The notes under the pieces are model-generated. The model was not told the origin of the DNA. It searched no databases and worked only from the letters and a program-made list of their open reading frames with translations. The position numbers and the translations under genes were made by a program. 24,869 bases of DNA from a virus: positions 1-24,869 of IMG/VR virus record IMGVR_UViG_3300008113_000578. One strand, given 5' to 3'. This document shows positions 1 through 7,554 of this stretch, piece after piece. Every line of letters starts with the position of its first letter. Within the stretch, counting starts at the first letter, position 1.

Positions 1-82
1 GTATATCACCTTGTTCAATGCGTTGTGTCAGTGGCAGACCCATCTTGTCTTTGAATACGTTGCCGCCTTCGATCAGATTCAT
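1..82 (-). CDS. Phage protein of unknown function, N-terminal fragment cut by the window edge
   Basis: The reading frame is open from an ATG at 82 to the window edge and gives about 27 residues, beginning MNLIEGGNVFKDKMG and continuing through LTQRI. The start overlaps the stop of the gene upstream as ATGA (79-82), the same coupling used across this window, which is the main reason to believe it is a gene. An opening like EGGNVFKD followed by TQRI is, from memory, typical of phage proteins annotated as nucleotidyltransferases in T4-like aquatic phages. No catalytic motif lies inside the visible part, so that function is only a guess. Confidence 0.55.
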   Translation of the reverse strand, partial: MNLIEGGNVFKDKMGLPLTQRIEQGDI

Positions 83-852
83 TTGACCCCGCCCAGTAGT
101 GCTGCCAGGGCAGGAGTCATTTTGTTGCCGTTAAGTTTGATATAATTTTGCAAGTCAGCAACAGTTTGATCTGACATTCCCAATTGATCTGCCAGTTGCT
201 CTGCCTCTGGCGGCAGTAGTCCTGGACGAGCAGCAACACCTTGTCCTCTGCCGGAACTGAACTCCAGTTCGCTTTTGGCACCTGCAATTGCCTGTGCCAG
301 TGTGGTCCACAATGCCGACTCTTTGTTGGGATCAGGCTTGTCGGCTGTTTGTTCTTGTGCTATGATAGCAGCAATTTGATCGTCAATGGTGTCTTTCAAC
401 TCAGCAGCGTATTGTTTGCCTTTTCCGTTGCGTGCCTCTGCACTTATGCTATTTTCCAAAGATTCATACGGCCCGCCAATCAATCTTGACACCAGGTCTC
501 CCAGTGCCTTTTGTAATTGGGCCGGTGGTAGCTCACTTGGACGAGTTGCCATCAACCCAGCTGGAGTTTTCATTTTCTGCATCAGTTCGCTAACAGTTTG
601 TTTCCATTCTTTTTGTGCAGCAGTTGCTAGACCTTTGACCAACGGATTGTTGGCTGCCATTGCTGCGGATTGAGCTCCAGCCACAGTTGCTTTTTGCTGA
701 CCACCAATTACTGGATTCAAACCCTGTGAAGTGGCAGCTTTGTTGACCAACTGCGAAGCTATGCCACCTATTACACTGGCTGCTCCGCCCAGCGCTCCGC
801 CAACTGATGCTTCTTTTATGGGTCGTTTACGTGTTAATTCATGAATCTGCAT
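79..852 (-). CDS. Conserved phage protein, glycine-zipper N-terminus, probably virion-associated
   Basis: A 257-residue protein that I cannot assign to a named family. Residues 18-33 are a glycine-zipper-like stretch (GGALGGAASVIGGIAS), small and hydrophobic enough to insert in or pack against a membrane. The rest is Ala/Gln/Leu-rich and predicted helical, with a low-complexity segment around 40-70. It overlaps the 82-residue gene upstream by 14 bases and the partial gene downstream by 4 bases, so the three form one transcription unit. A T4-late-like motif precedes the group, which suggests a structural or assembly role. Alternatives include an internal head protein or a membrane-active injected protein. 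There are no catalytic signatures. Confidence 0.7.
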   Translation of the reverse strand: MQIHELTRKRPIKEASVGGALGGAASVIGGIASQLVNKAATSQGLNPVIGGQQKATVAGAQSAAMAANNPLVKGLATAAQKEWKQTVSELMQKMKTPAGLMATRPSELPPAQLQKALGDLVSRLIGGPYESLENSISAEARNGKGKQYAAELKDTIDDQIAAIIAQEQTADKPDPNKESALWTTLAQAIAGAKSELEFSSGRGQGVAARPGLLPPEAEQLADQLGMSDQTVADLQNYIKLNGNKMTPALAALLGGVK

Positions 853-1087
853 GGGTTCTCCTTACTGAACGCGAGAACTTGCCTGCGTCTTTGGTGCGAA
901 TGGCATTGAGTAATTTTCTTGTGAGATTTTCTGCTGCCTCAGCGTCATACTCAGCTTCAATCTGTTCTACTAGTCGTATGGCATTGGCAATCACGTTTGT
1001 AGCACGATTTTCAATCAGCAAGCGCTGATCACGTTCTACATACAGTGATTCCAATTCTTCTAGAATACTTCGAGTTTTTTTCTGCAT
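839..1087 (-). CDS. Small conserved phage protein, helical/coiled coil
   Basis: An 82-residue charged protein, nearly all predicted helix (from SILEELESLYVERDQ through the Glu/Ala-rich middle), ending in a basic tail (KFSRSVRR). The start at 1087 is supported by a GGAG Shine-Dalgarno about 4 bases upstream. It is first in a minus-strand unit with the 257-residue protein. The divergent promoter region 1088-1155 separates it from a tail-type gene on the other strand. Short proteins opening with this ILEEL.S.YVERD pattern recur in T4-like aquatic phages (from memory), but I know of no function. The size and helix content would fit a chaperone, scaffold or structural adaptor. Confidence 0.7.
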   Translation of the reverse strand: MQKKTRSILEELESLYVERDQRLLIENRATNVIANAIRLVEQIEAEYDAEAAENLTRKLLNAIRTKDAGKFSRSVRRTHADS

Positions 1088-1105
1088 TGCTCCGGACCTT
1101 TGGAT

Positions 1106-1113
1106 TATTTAGC
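1106..1113 (-). promoter_or_regulatory. T4-late-like promoter motif GCTAAATA
   Basis: Reads GCTAAATA on the minus strand, ending 18 bases before the ATG at 1087. The T4 late consensus is TATAAATA, read by the phage sigma factor gp55. The same octamer occurs at 6611-6618 before another virion-type gene. That repetition supports a real element; the late assignment is inference. Confidence 0.45.
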
Positions 1114-1127
1114 TATTTCTGGGTCTG

Positions 1128-1135
1128 AATAAATA
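1128..1135 (+). promoter_or_regulatory. T4-late-like promoter motif AATAAATA
   Basis: AATAAATA matches 7 of 8 positions of the T4 late consensus TATAAATA. It lies 20 bases before the ATG at 1156, leaving a short leader with an AAGGA Shine-Dalgarno. The identical octamer precedes the plus-strand gene at 6637. Confidence 0.45.
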
Positions 1136-1155
1136 TCTAATACAAGGACTACGAA

Positions 1156-2145
1156 ATGACCAGCCAAATCAACCCAAACAATGTCGACGGTAACTATCCA
1201 GTGGCCGGCGTGCCCAACAACACCCAGGGCTTTAGAGACAACTTTACCAATATCAAAACCAATTTTCAATATGCAGAAAGCGAAATAGACGACTTACAAA
1301 GCAAGGTTGTGTTGAAGGCTGCACTGACAGGCACCACGTTGAACAACAACATGGCAGACAACTTGATGTACGCTGTTAAACTACAAGATGTGAGTTATAC
1401 ATATGTTCCAAACACAGCAACGTCAGGGTCTATCACACTGGACTACAGCGCTGGACAATATCAATTTATTTCCACAACAGGCTCTGTTAGTTTAAATTTC
1501 AACAATTTTCCAGCCAGCGGAACATCAGGTGTGCTGCGAGTCATTGTGAATATTACCAACACAGCATACACCCTGACACTGCCAGCTGCTGTGAGTCTAG
1601 GCACCACCGGCATTCAAGGATACTCTGCAAATGTGATTACTTTTGCAGCAACTGGGACTTATCAATTTGATTTCTACACAGTTGATTCTGGAACTACCAT
1701 AACCATCTTTGATCTGAATCGTCCACTCAGCGTTTTTACCAATGCAATTACGTCAGCTTCGTCGATCACTTCAGCATCATCTATCAAATCTACCAGCGCC
1801 ACTGCTGGCATAGGATATGGCACCGGTGCTGGTGGCACAGTAACACAGGCCACAAGCAAAAGCACCGGAGTTACCCTAGACAAAGTGTCAGGTCAGATTA
1901 CCATGAATGGAGCAGCCCTGGCAGCGGCTGCAGAAGTAAGCTTCACACTGACCAACAGTGCTGTTGCTGCCACTGACGTGGTCATGGTCAGCATTGCATC
2001 AGGTGCCACAGCAGGTGCTTACAGTGTTCAGTGCGATGCTGTTGCTGCTGGGTCATGTAGAATCAGCGTGGGCAACAGAAGCGCAGGTTCACTCAGTGAA
2101 GCCATTGTGCTGAACTTTGTTGTGATCAAAGGTGTTGCTGCTTAA
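1156..2145 (+). CDS. Phage tail-fibre/virion surface protein
   Basis: A 329-residue beta-rich, Thr/Ser/Ala/Gly-rich protein. Residues 1-60 form a polar opening (MTSQINPNNVDGNYPVAG, then GFRDNFTNIKTNFQYAESEI) that I recognise as common in structural proteins of aquatic T4-like phages and that probably attaches to the virion. Residues 60-195 are beta-strand repeats. A linker at about 200-214 carries repeated Ser-Ala/Thr units (ITSASS twice). The last 110 residues start with YGTGAGGTVTQATSKSTG, a beta domain seen in many phage fibre and decoration proteins. No cysteines occur before the C-terminal domain and there is no signal peptide. An AAGGA ribosome site precedes the ATG. The 3' end overlaps the convergent radical-SAM gene by 20 bases. 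Fibre versus capsid decoration cannot be decided here. Confidence 0.75.
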   Translation: MTSQINPNNVDGNYPVAGVPNNTQGFRDNFTNIKTNFQYAESEIDDLQSKVVLKAALTGTTLNNNMADNLMYAVKLQDVSYTYVPNTATSGSITLDYSAGQYQFISTTGSVSLNFNNFPASGTSGVLRVIVNITNTAYTLTLPAAVSLGTTGIQGYSANVITFAATGTYQFDFYTVDSGTTITIFDLNRPLSVFTNAITSASSITSASSIKSTSATAGIGYGTGAGGTVTQATSKSTGVTLDKVSGQITMNGAALAAAAEVSFTLTNSAVAATDVVMVSIASGATAGAYSVQCDAVAAGSCRISVGNRSAGSLSEAIVLNFVVIKGVAA

Positions 2146-3112
2146 ACAGTTCTGGAAATGTAGCACGCCAATTTGTTCCACGACGTTGATCAATAGAATC
2201 CAGGGTAGAAATTATTTTGGATTTTCTTTTGTCTGCATCTTTTAACGCAAACATGCCCTGGGTTAGTTGTTGTCTATGCTCTATTGGGTCTGTAAATCTT
2301 GTGGTATGGAAATTATGTTGCAGCCATGTTAGCAATTTGTCCAGGTTGGCATGATTTAAAATACCAACTGATATATTGATTGCAAACATACAATTGTGTG
2401 GAGCATTATCAATGTACCATTGCAAGTTAGCAGTTATTTGATCCCACTTTGCAGGATACCGTTGATATTCAAACTGTTGACCAGTGTCGTCAATACTAAA
2501 GTCCAGTTGAACCAAACGAAATTGTTCCCATAATGACAACAATTCTTTGCCTGGAAGGATTGTACCATTAGTGTTGTAATTTAAGTGTACTTGATCTTTG
2601 TGCTCAATAGCATGTAACAATTTCACATGTTCTTTACTCAACAACGGTTCGCCGCCATTGAAATGTATAAATTGTATACTACTCAAGTCAATGGTTTTCC
2701 AAAACTGATTGATCGTTGATTTTTGTAAATCTATAGGTAGCCCAAGTTCTTGCTTCCACACACTACTGTTATTTGGTCCGCATATCACACAGGCCAAATT
2801 ACATGTATCACCGGTCCAATAATCCATACGAATTAGCTCAACCTTGTTGTTGTTAAGATTGTGATCTTTGTACCAAGAGTTGCTACCTTGCCGTCGGCTG
2901 GTTAGTCCAGCGGCTTCGTTATCTTTACAACTACTACACGCTGTCGGTAACTGTCCAGTAGATATCTCATTGCGAAGACTAACAAGGTATTCGTTGTTTA
3001 AAAAATCAACTACTTTAGCTGAGCGTACAGGAGATATACAACAAGGCGAAATTGCTAATGCATTTTGCTGAGCAACAATGTTTATATTTTTATAAATGTC
3101 AATGCATGTCAT
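2126..3112 (-). CDS. Radical SAM protein with N-terminal twitch/SPASM-like cluster domain
   Basis: A 328-residue iron-sulfur enzyme. The radical-SAM signature CX3CX2C is at residues 104, 108 and 111 (CNLACVIC), followed by GGEP at 153-156, which binds the SAM amino group. Upstream of this, at residues 3, 24-25, 59 and 62, is a second cysteine set (C, SPCC, CSSC) that looks like an auxiliary cluster site. The auxiliary domain therefore lies before the core, as in the 'N-terminal twitch' radical-SAM proteins. It should cleave SAM to a 5'-deoxyadenosyl radical; the substrate is unknown. The start overlaps the stop of the DnaB-type helicase as ATGA, so it is the third gene of the primase-helicase operon. 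The 3' end overlaps the convergent fibre gene. A related protein is encoded at 9726-10802. Confidence 0.88.
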   Translation of the reverse strand: MTCIDIYKNINIVAQQNALAISPCCISPVRSAKVVDFLNNEYLVSLRNEISTGQLPTACSSCKDNEAAGLTSRRQGSNSWYKDHNLNNNKVELIRMDYWTGDTCNLACVICGPNNSSVWKQELGLPIDLQKSTINQFWKTIDLSSIQFIHFNGGEPLLSKEHVKLLHAIEHKDQVHLNYNTNGTILPGKELLSLWEQFRLVQLDFSIDDTGQQFEYQRYPAKWDQITANLQWYIDNAPHNCMFAINISVGILNHANLDKLLTWLQHNFHTTRFTDPIEHRQQLTQGMFALKDADKRKSKIISTLDSIDQRRGTNWRATFPELFKQQHL

Positions 3113-4575
3113 TGAGATTTAATTTGTCCTAATAACTGTTTTAGTTTTGCACTTTGAACGTCGCTGTTGACCTTGGCAACATCTTCGTGCTTGACCATGG
3201 GTTTGTCCCAGGCATGTGTGCCTCCTGCGGGTGCCGCCCAAGCAGAGTTGGAGCTTGCAACAACCTGGCTCTTGGCTTTGATACTGTCCATGATTGAACT
3301 TTGTGGTTTGTTATAGCCGTTTTCGTCCCCACCTTCGTCAGTAATACGCATGGTTTCAATGTTGTACTCCAGATCAATTTTTTGACCAACGCCGGTCGAG
3401 CTTCGAGATTTCATACACTGTATTTGATACTTGCCACGCTCTTTCATGGAACGACTGGTAAAGATACCAAACACATTGTCTGCTGTGTTGATTTTGCTGA
3501 TACCACCACTAATGTGGCTGTGATCAAATTCCATTTCTTCCACTGCTGATCTGTTCAACTGACTGGCTGTTACCAACAAAACGCCCAGTTCCTTGGCCAG
3601 GTTACGTAGCTCTTCCGATACATACTTGTCTTTGACAAACAAGTCGTTGGGGCTGACCTTGGCACTAACAGGCATGACCAAGTCAAGGTAATCCACCATC
3701 ACAAAGTCTACCCGGATACCTGTTTGGATTTGTACTTCTTTTAGATATGCACGAATGTCATTCACATTGCTTTGTGCCGGCAGGCCTTTCACACGATACT
3801 GTCCAGATTTCTTTTGAATCATCTTGACCTTGAGTGCTGTGGTCTCAATGTCCTTGCGAATCTCTTTGGTGCTCATGCTGGTCAGCATTGCATCACTGCG
3901 TAAACTGGTCAATTCTTCACTCAGTTCCAGTGTAATATACACGCCACTTAGACCTTGCTGCAACCAGTTTAGTGCAATGTTCATCATCACAAGACTTTTG
4001 CCCGAGCCAGATCCACCTGCAAAGATGTTGAGTTCTCCACGACTGAAACCACCATACAACAGTCGATCCATTTGTGGCCAACCTGTGCTAACTTGTCCGC
4101 CAGCATTGAAGTACCGGTTGATACGAGCACTGGGATCTGCAAAGTAATCTGTGCCCATGTCCTTGGTCAGACTGATCTGCACAGCATCCTTGATCAGTTT
4201 TTCCACAGGATCGTAATCACCTTTTTCCAGCAGGTCTGCTGCTTTTAAGATAGCACGTTCCAGTTCTTGTCGCTTGGTAAAGTTTTCAAACTCTTCCATG
4301 AACCAGGCGTGATGCCCTTCGTTGAATTCATCCAGTTGCTGAAGTTTGATTCCTGTAGTTGCAGCAATTTGTGCAGCAGTGGGCAAGGTGCCGTGATCCG
4401 CACTGTGTGACTTGATAAATTCAGCCGCAGGTCTTACGCTACGATCAAAGTTTTCTGGATTGTAGATGTTCTGTACACGAACATAGCTTTCTGCATCCTG
4501 AAGTATCATCTCCAGGAACAGTCGTTGTACATCAGTTCCGTAGTCTTTTAACAAGTTGTTTCTTTCGTAATTCAA
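3109..4575 (-). CDS. 41: Replicative DNA helicase, DnaB/T4 gp41 type
   Basis: A 488-residue RecA-fold hexameric helicase that should unwind DNA 5' to 3' at the fork, with the primase encoded just upstream. The N-terminal ~150 residues are the helical primase-interacting domain. Walker A is GGSGSGKS at 187-194, Walker B is FVMVDYLDLV at about 291-300, the sensor region LLVTASQLNR is at 333-342, and SHISGGISKI at about 353-362 is the DNA-contacting loop typical of this family. The tail from about 425 is polar and low-complexity (Ser/Ala/Lys), possibly an interaction tail. It overlaps the primase by 44 bases and the radical-SAM gene by 4. The length is close to T4 gp41 (475). The family assignment is secure. 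Confidence 0.95.
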   Translation of the reverse strand: MNYERNNLLKDYGTDVQRLFLEMILQDAESYVRVQNIYNPENFDRSVRPAAEFIKSHSADHGTLPTAAQIAATTGIKLQQLDEFNEGHHAWFMEEFENFTKRQELERAILKAADLLEKGDYDPVEKLIKDAVQISLTKDMGTDYFADPSARINRYFNAGGQVSTGWPQMDRLLYGGFSRGELNIFAGGSGSGKSLVMMNIALNWLQQGLSGVYITLELSEELTSLRSDAMLTSMSTKEIRKDIETTALKVKMIQKKSGQYRVKGLPAQSNVNDIRAYLKEVQIQTGIRVDFVMVDYLDLVMPVSAKVSPNDLFVKDKYVSEELRNLAKELGVLLVTASQLNRSAVEEMEFDHSHISGGISKINTADNVFGIFTSRSMKERGKYQIQCMKSRSSTGVGQKIDLEYNIETMRITDEGGDENGYNKPQSSIMDSIKAKSQVVASSNSAWAAPAGGTHAWDKPMVKHEDVAKVNSDVQSAKLKQLLGQIKSQ

Positions 4576-5503
4576 TTTTGATTCGAGATGTTTCTCTAGC
4601 TTGCATGATAGTTATCAGTGCGCCAAGTCTGCCATATTTCTTCACAGCATCGTTGACGTCTTTGACCTCTGCAGGCCAAGCGGGTATGCTTACTGCCCAG
4701 TTTAGTTCCATAGCACGATCTATTAGTTCAATACCTGCAGAATCTTGATCAGGTACCACAGTGACTTCTTTGCCCAGTCGTCGTATCAGTTTGACTTGTG
4801 CGTCATTTACCGTGTTGTGCATGAGTGCAAGGCCGCCAATTGACAGTGCATCAAAGATGCCTTCTGTCACTATCACATGAGTCCAGTTGTTGTGCAACAA
4901 GTCTGTGCCGAACACATATCCTGGTTGCATGTTGTTTAGATATCGAGGATTGTGATTGTCCAAGAATCGAATGGTACTGCCCACAATTTTGTTGTTGTAT
5001 GTAAACGGAACAATCACTCCTGGACGTTTGGACTCAGCCTGTACCATGAACGGAAAGTCTGACGGTACACATCTGTTTTGCAAGTAATCCCACTGAACTG
5101 CAAAGTCTGCTGTTAAAAATTCTGCACCGGGCGGTAATTCCAATTCTTCAAATTCAATTCCTTGAGCCGATGAGTCTATTGTTTGACGATCTTCCAAGAT
5201 ACCATTAATGCTTTTGTGCCGCATACTTTCAAGATTGATCAGATCAATTTCACGATCTGGCACACCTAACCAACTCAAGAGCCTGCGAGCCTTATAACTT
5301 ACGGTACGGCCAAGGATAAAGCTAGCAGTGTATCCACAGTTGAAGCAATGATAGCTCCAGCCTTGCTCGTTTGTTTTGATGCCGCCGCGACTGCGTCGAT
5401 CTGGACTGTTGCCATTATGATGACAGCACACCGCATTAAAGCTAATCCAGCCGCTGGGACTGACTTTTCGCTTGGCGGGTAAGTAATCTAAGATATCCAG
5501 CAT
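4532..5503 (-). CDS. 61: DNA primase, T4 gp61 type (zinc finger + TOPRIM)
   Basis: A 323-residue primase that makes RNA primers for lagging-strand synthesis. A CHC2-type zinc-binding module is visible at residues 26-56: CCHHNG, then YHCFNCGY with Cys53 and Cys56. The TOPRIM catalytic domain has the glutamate motif VTEGIFDAL (212-220) and the metal-binding motif PDQDSAG (251-257). It is followed by the helicase in a 44-base overlap, the usual functional pair. The start at 5503 is fixed by the conserved opening MLDILDYLPAKRK. No Shine-Dalgarno is present; the sigma70-like -10 element ends 6 bases before the ATG, so the mRNA is probably leaderless. Length and motifs match the phage primase family. 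Confidence 0.95.
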   Translation of the reverse strand: MLDILDYLPAKRKVSPSGWISFNAVCCHHNGNSPDRRSRGGIKTNEQGWSYHCFNCGYTASFILGRTVSYKARRLLSWLGVPDREIDLINLESMRHKSINGILEDRQTIDSSAQGIEFEELELPPGAEFLTADFAVQWDYLQNRCVPSDFPFMVQAESKRPGVIVPFTYNNKIVGSTIRFLDNHNPRYLNNMQPGYVFGTDLLHNNWTHVIVTEGIFDALSIGGLALMHNTVNDAQVKLIRRLGKEVTVVPDQDSAGIELIDRAMELNWAVSIPAWPAEVKDVNDAVKKYGRLGALITIMQARETSRIKIELRKKQLVKRLRN

Positions 5504-5509
5504 CTGCTT

Positions 5510-5538
5510 AGTATAGCAGAGTTGTCACACAATATCAA
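5510..5538 (-). promoter_or_regulatory. Sigma70-type promoter of the primase-helicase operon
   Basis: The minus strand shows TTGATA (5538-5533), a 17-base spacer, and TATACT (5515-5510) preceded by TGC (extended -10). Six bases (AAGCAG) separate the -10 from the ATG, so the predicted transcription start coincides with the start codon. The TGA stop of the upstream 356-residue gene lies inside the -35 hexamer. Confidence 0.75.
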
Positions 5539-6605
5539 CGATATTGAACGTTTTTAATCTTGCCGTTGCTGAATACCGTAGTAGCAGCTGGACTGCCCAA
5601 GAATTGAATTGGTAAGTATCCAGAACCTCCAGCAATCACATTGACTTGGCTGACCGTCCCGTTGACCCCATACACTGCTTCTACTATGGCGCCAGCACCG
5701 TTGCCCAGAATCTGAACATAAGGTGCAGCAACATAGCTATAGCCCGAATTGGTCAGGGACACTCCTGTGACCACACCGTTGACCACTGTGACTGTGCCGC
5801 TGGCTCCGTAACCAATTGAGTTGTTTAGTGCTAGACGCAACAGCGGATGATAGCCCACAATGTTAAAATAGTCGCTGATTGTGTCATCAAAGTATTCACG
5901 AGCTTCGCTGACATCATACCAAATTGACTCATAGTTTTGCGCAGCTTGAATCTTGACTGTTCCAGTGTAGTGAACCAGATCAAATTTCACTGTGGTAAAT
6001 GCAGCACCTGTGGTTTCAATATGACTACTATAAAATTCAGTTTGTTGTATGCTGTTGATTGGTTGCGGGTTCAAGGCCCAGTCTGGATAAGATGTGGGTG
6101 CTGCACTCACAAATTGATTCTTGCCGTAGATGTCAGGCACTGTGACTGGCTGGCTGGGCTGGAATTGTGGCAGCACAGAGTCCACAATATTGCAGTCTGC
6201 ACGAGCTTGGCTGTTGGCGTCCACATACACAGCTTGTGCATAGTTACCAGCTGTGCGTGTGATGCTGTAGCTAGCAGGCTGTGCTTGTATGTTGATAGTG
6301 TCAGTGGTGTCTAGTACCACTTTCACACGTCCTGTGGTAGCACTCAACACTTCGCAATCCTTTTGTACCAACAGCTCATCGCCTGCCTGGTTGATCACAC
6401 GGAAAACAAACGTGCTACCTGTGATGTTTACAGGTTTTTGGTCTTGGTTAATGAACTCAAACAAGAGAACATTGTCCACGCCTTTGTTGATGGTTAGAGA
6501 TTTTGCGTACACTGGGTCATACCTTGCTGTGAAGTAGCCACCATCAGTGTTGACCAATAACACTCGAGTAATTTGTTGGTAAAGATAAACGGTGGTGGAA
6601 TACAT
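5535..6605 (-). CDS. Phage tail/baseplate-type structural protein with BppU-like N-terminus
   Basis: A 356-residue beta-rich protein. Residues 30-110 (KSLTINKGVDNVLLFEF, then NITGSTFVFRVI, then KVVLDTTDT) read like the N-terminal immunoglobulin-like domain of BppU-type baseplate upper proteins. The middle (110-255) is polar with many aromatics. Residues 265-345 carry two copies of a Gly/Val/Tyr repeat, VTGVSLTNSGYSYVAAP and VSQVNVIAGGSGYLPI, a beta-repeat common in fibres. A late-type motif lies 5 bases before the ATG and no Shine-Dalgarno is visible. Its TGA stop is embedded in the -35 of the primase promoter downstream. A virion role is likely; the exact position in the tail is unknown. Confidence 0.75.
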   Translation of the reverse strand: MYSTTVYLYQQITRVLLVNTDGGYFTARYDPVYAKSLTINKGVDNVLLFEFINQDQKPVNITGSTFVFRVINQAGDELLVQKDCEVLSATTGRVKVVLDTTDTINIQAQPASYSITRTAGNYAQAVYVDANSQARADCNIVDSVLPQFQPSQPVTVPDIYGKNQFVSAAPTSYPDWALNPQPINSIQQTEFYSSHIETTGAAFTTVKFDLVHYTGTVKIQAAQNYESIWYDVSEAREYFDDTISDYFNIVGYHPLLRLALNNSIGYGASGTVTVVNGVVTGVSLTNSGYSYVAAPYVQILGNGAGAIVEAVYGVNGTVSQVNVIAGGSGYLPIQFLGSPAATTVFSNGKIKNVQYR

Positions 6606-6610
6606 TACTC

Positions 6611-6618
6611 TATTTAGC
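6611..6618 (-). promoter_or_regulatory. T4-late-like promoter motif GCTAAATA
   Basis: GCTAAATA on the minus strand, identical to 1106-1113, followed by 5 bases (GAGTA) and the ATG at 6605. If it is the late -10 element, transcription starts at or next to the start codon. Confidence 0.45.
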
Positions 6619-6622
6619 TGCT

Positions 6623-6630
6623 AATAAATA
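6623..6630 (+). promoter_or_regulatory. T4-late-like promoter motif AATAAATA
   Basis: AATAAATA, 7 of 8 matches to the T4 late consensus and identical to 1128-1135. It is followed by 6 bases (ACCCTG) and the ATG at 6637. It forms a tight divergent pair with the minus-strand motif at 6611-6618. Confidence 0.45.
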
Positions 6631-6636
6631 ACCCTG

Positions 6637-7014
6637 ATGGGCAATAACATATTTGAAAAATTAACGGAAAAGTACCCCTTTATTACCTTGTGCGTTTACG
6701 CAAATCAAGAGTATGTGGGAGTGGTGCAAAACCGTGATGACATTGTGACAACTATTTACGACTTTGGATCAGTGATAGATCAGTCTGACAAGATGTTATT
6801 TTTGGAACTGGCTGGCACTTGGTGGTGGGAAAGCAACAGAAGCATTCCTATAAACATTTTCCTGCGCAAAGAATGGGATCAATTCCGTGTTACTTTGAGA
6901 ACATTTGCCAACAAGGATCTGGAAATCTTGCACGGTCCCATTTGTAGCCTTATGGACATTGCCCGCAAAAAGTCCAAGCGAAAATCAATTACCTTGGTCC
7001 GGCGTATTGAGTAA
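6637..7014 (+). CDS. Conserved phage protein of unknown function
   Basis: A 125-residue protein rich in aromatic residues, with a hydrophobic opening (NIFEKLTEKYPFITLCVY) and a strongly basic end (RKKSKRKSITLVRRIE) that could bind nucleic acid. The central LAGTWWWESNRSIPINIFL stretch is distinctive; I recall similar short proteins in T4-like cyanophages without a known function. It stands alone on the plus strand behind an AATAAATA motif 6 bases before the ATG, with no Shine-Dalgarno. Its last 30 bases overlap the convergent polymerase-like gene on the minus strand. There are no metal-binding or catalytic motifs. Confidence 0.75.
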   Translation: MGNNIFEKLTEKYPFITLCVYANQEYVGVVQNRDDIVTTIYDFGSVIDQSDKMLFLELAGTWWWESNRSIPINIFLRKEWDQFRVTLRTFANKDLEILHGPICSLMDIARKKSKRKSITLVRRIE

Positions 7015-7554
7015 ATTCATGTGCAAGGCCACCAAGGCAGCGTAGCTAATAGCATGTGCCTTTTTAAAGGTATAGCCCCGACTATCATCCCCGTTCCAGA
7101 CTTCAGCAAACACTTGACCCCAAGGTTGTCCTTGTAGGTGAGCTTTGCCCGGCCTAATAATGCTGATAAATGCAGCCATTCTAGGAATTGAATCTGGCTT
7201 CATTTCTCGCAGCAGATCTGCATAGTTGCCCACGTGTACCAGTTGACTGGCCCAGGCACGATCTGTCCACAATCGACTCCAGGGCGGGGTAGCTGCCAGC
7301 AATGTTTCGTAGTGTTCAGGGCCTTGGATCAGGTTATAAACACTCATGTTCAACAGGTCTATCTTGAAATAGCCACGCTGTTCTGCTGACTGGTAATCCA
7401 GTGCTGCATGCCCGTTGACCACATCACGCGGAATGTCTGTGACATAAATGCCCGAGTTGTGCTTGCGTCCAGTGCTTTGCTGTGCAGGCACATGCTGTAT
7501 CAGTTGCAGCACAACATCTCTGTTGGGCACGTCAATGTCAATGTCTGCGCTCAT
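6985..7554 (-). CDS. Miniature protein resembling the catalytic core of family C DNA polymerase (Pol III alpha)
   Basis: A 189-residue protein carrying, in the right order, short versions of DnaE/PolC signatures. ADIDIDVPNRD at residues 3-13 resembles the palm motif PDIDIDF..RRD, whose aspartates bind catalytic metals. HNSGIYVTD at 32-40 resembles H.AGVVIS. GYFKIDLLNMSVYNLI at 61-76 resembles GLVKFDFLGLRTLTII, with Asp66 at the third catalytic aspartate. MKPDSIPRMAAFISIIRPG at 118-136 resembles the fingers motif ending RPGP. FKKAHAISYAALV at 163-175 resembles FNKSHAAAYALVA. DnaE is about 1,100 residues; the PHP, thumb, beta-binding and OB domains are absent. The ATG at 7554 is preferred over an in-frame GTG at 7563 because it gives an ATGA overlap and starts just before the palm motif. 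It is last in an operon with gp62. Whether it polymerises is unknown. Confidence 0.75.
   Translation of the reverse strand: MSADIDIDVPNRDVVLQLIQHVPAQQSTGRKHNSGIYVTDIPRDVVNGHAALDYQSAEQRGYFKIDLLNMSVYNLIQGPEHYETLLAATPPWSRLWTDRAWASQLVHVGNYADLLREMKPDSIPRMAAFISIIRPGKAHLQGQPWGQVFAEVWNGDDSRGYTFKKAHAISYAALVALHMNLLNTPDQGN

Noticed and set aside
1741-1800. Repeated Ser-Ala-rich coding segment as a DNA repeat or recombination site
   Set aside because: The repetition is only two or three short units coding a fibre linker; no direct repeat of useful length exists around it.
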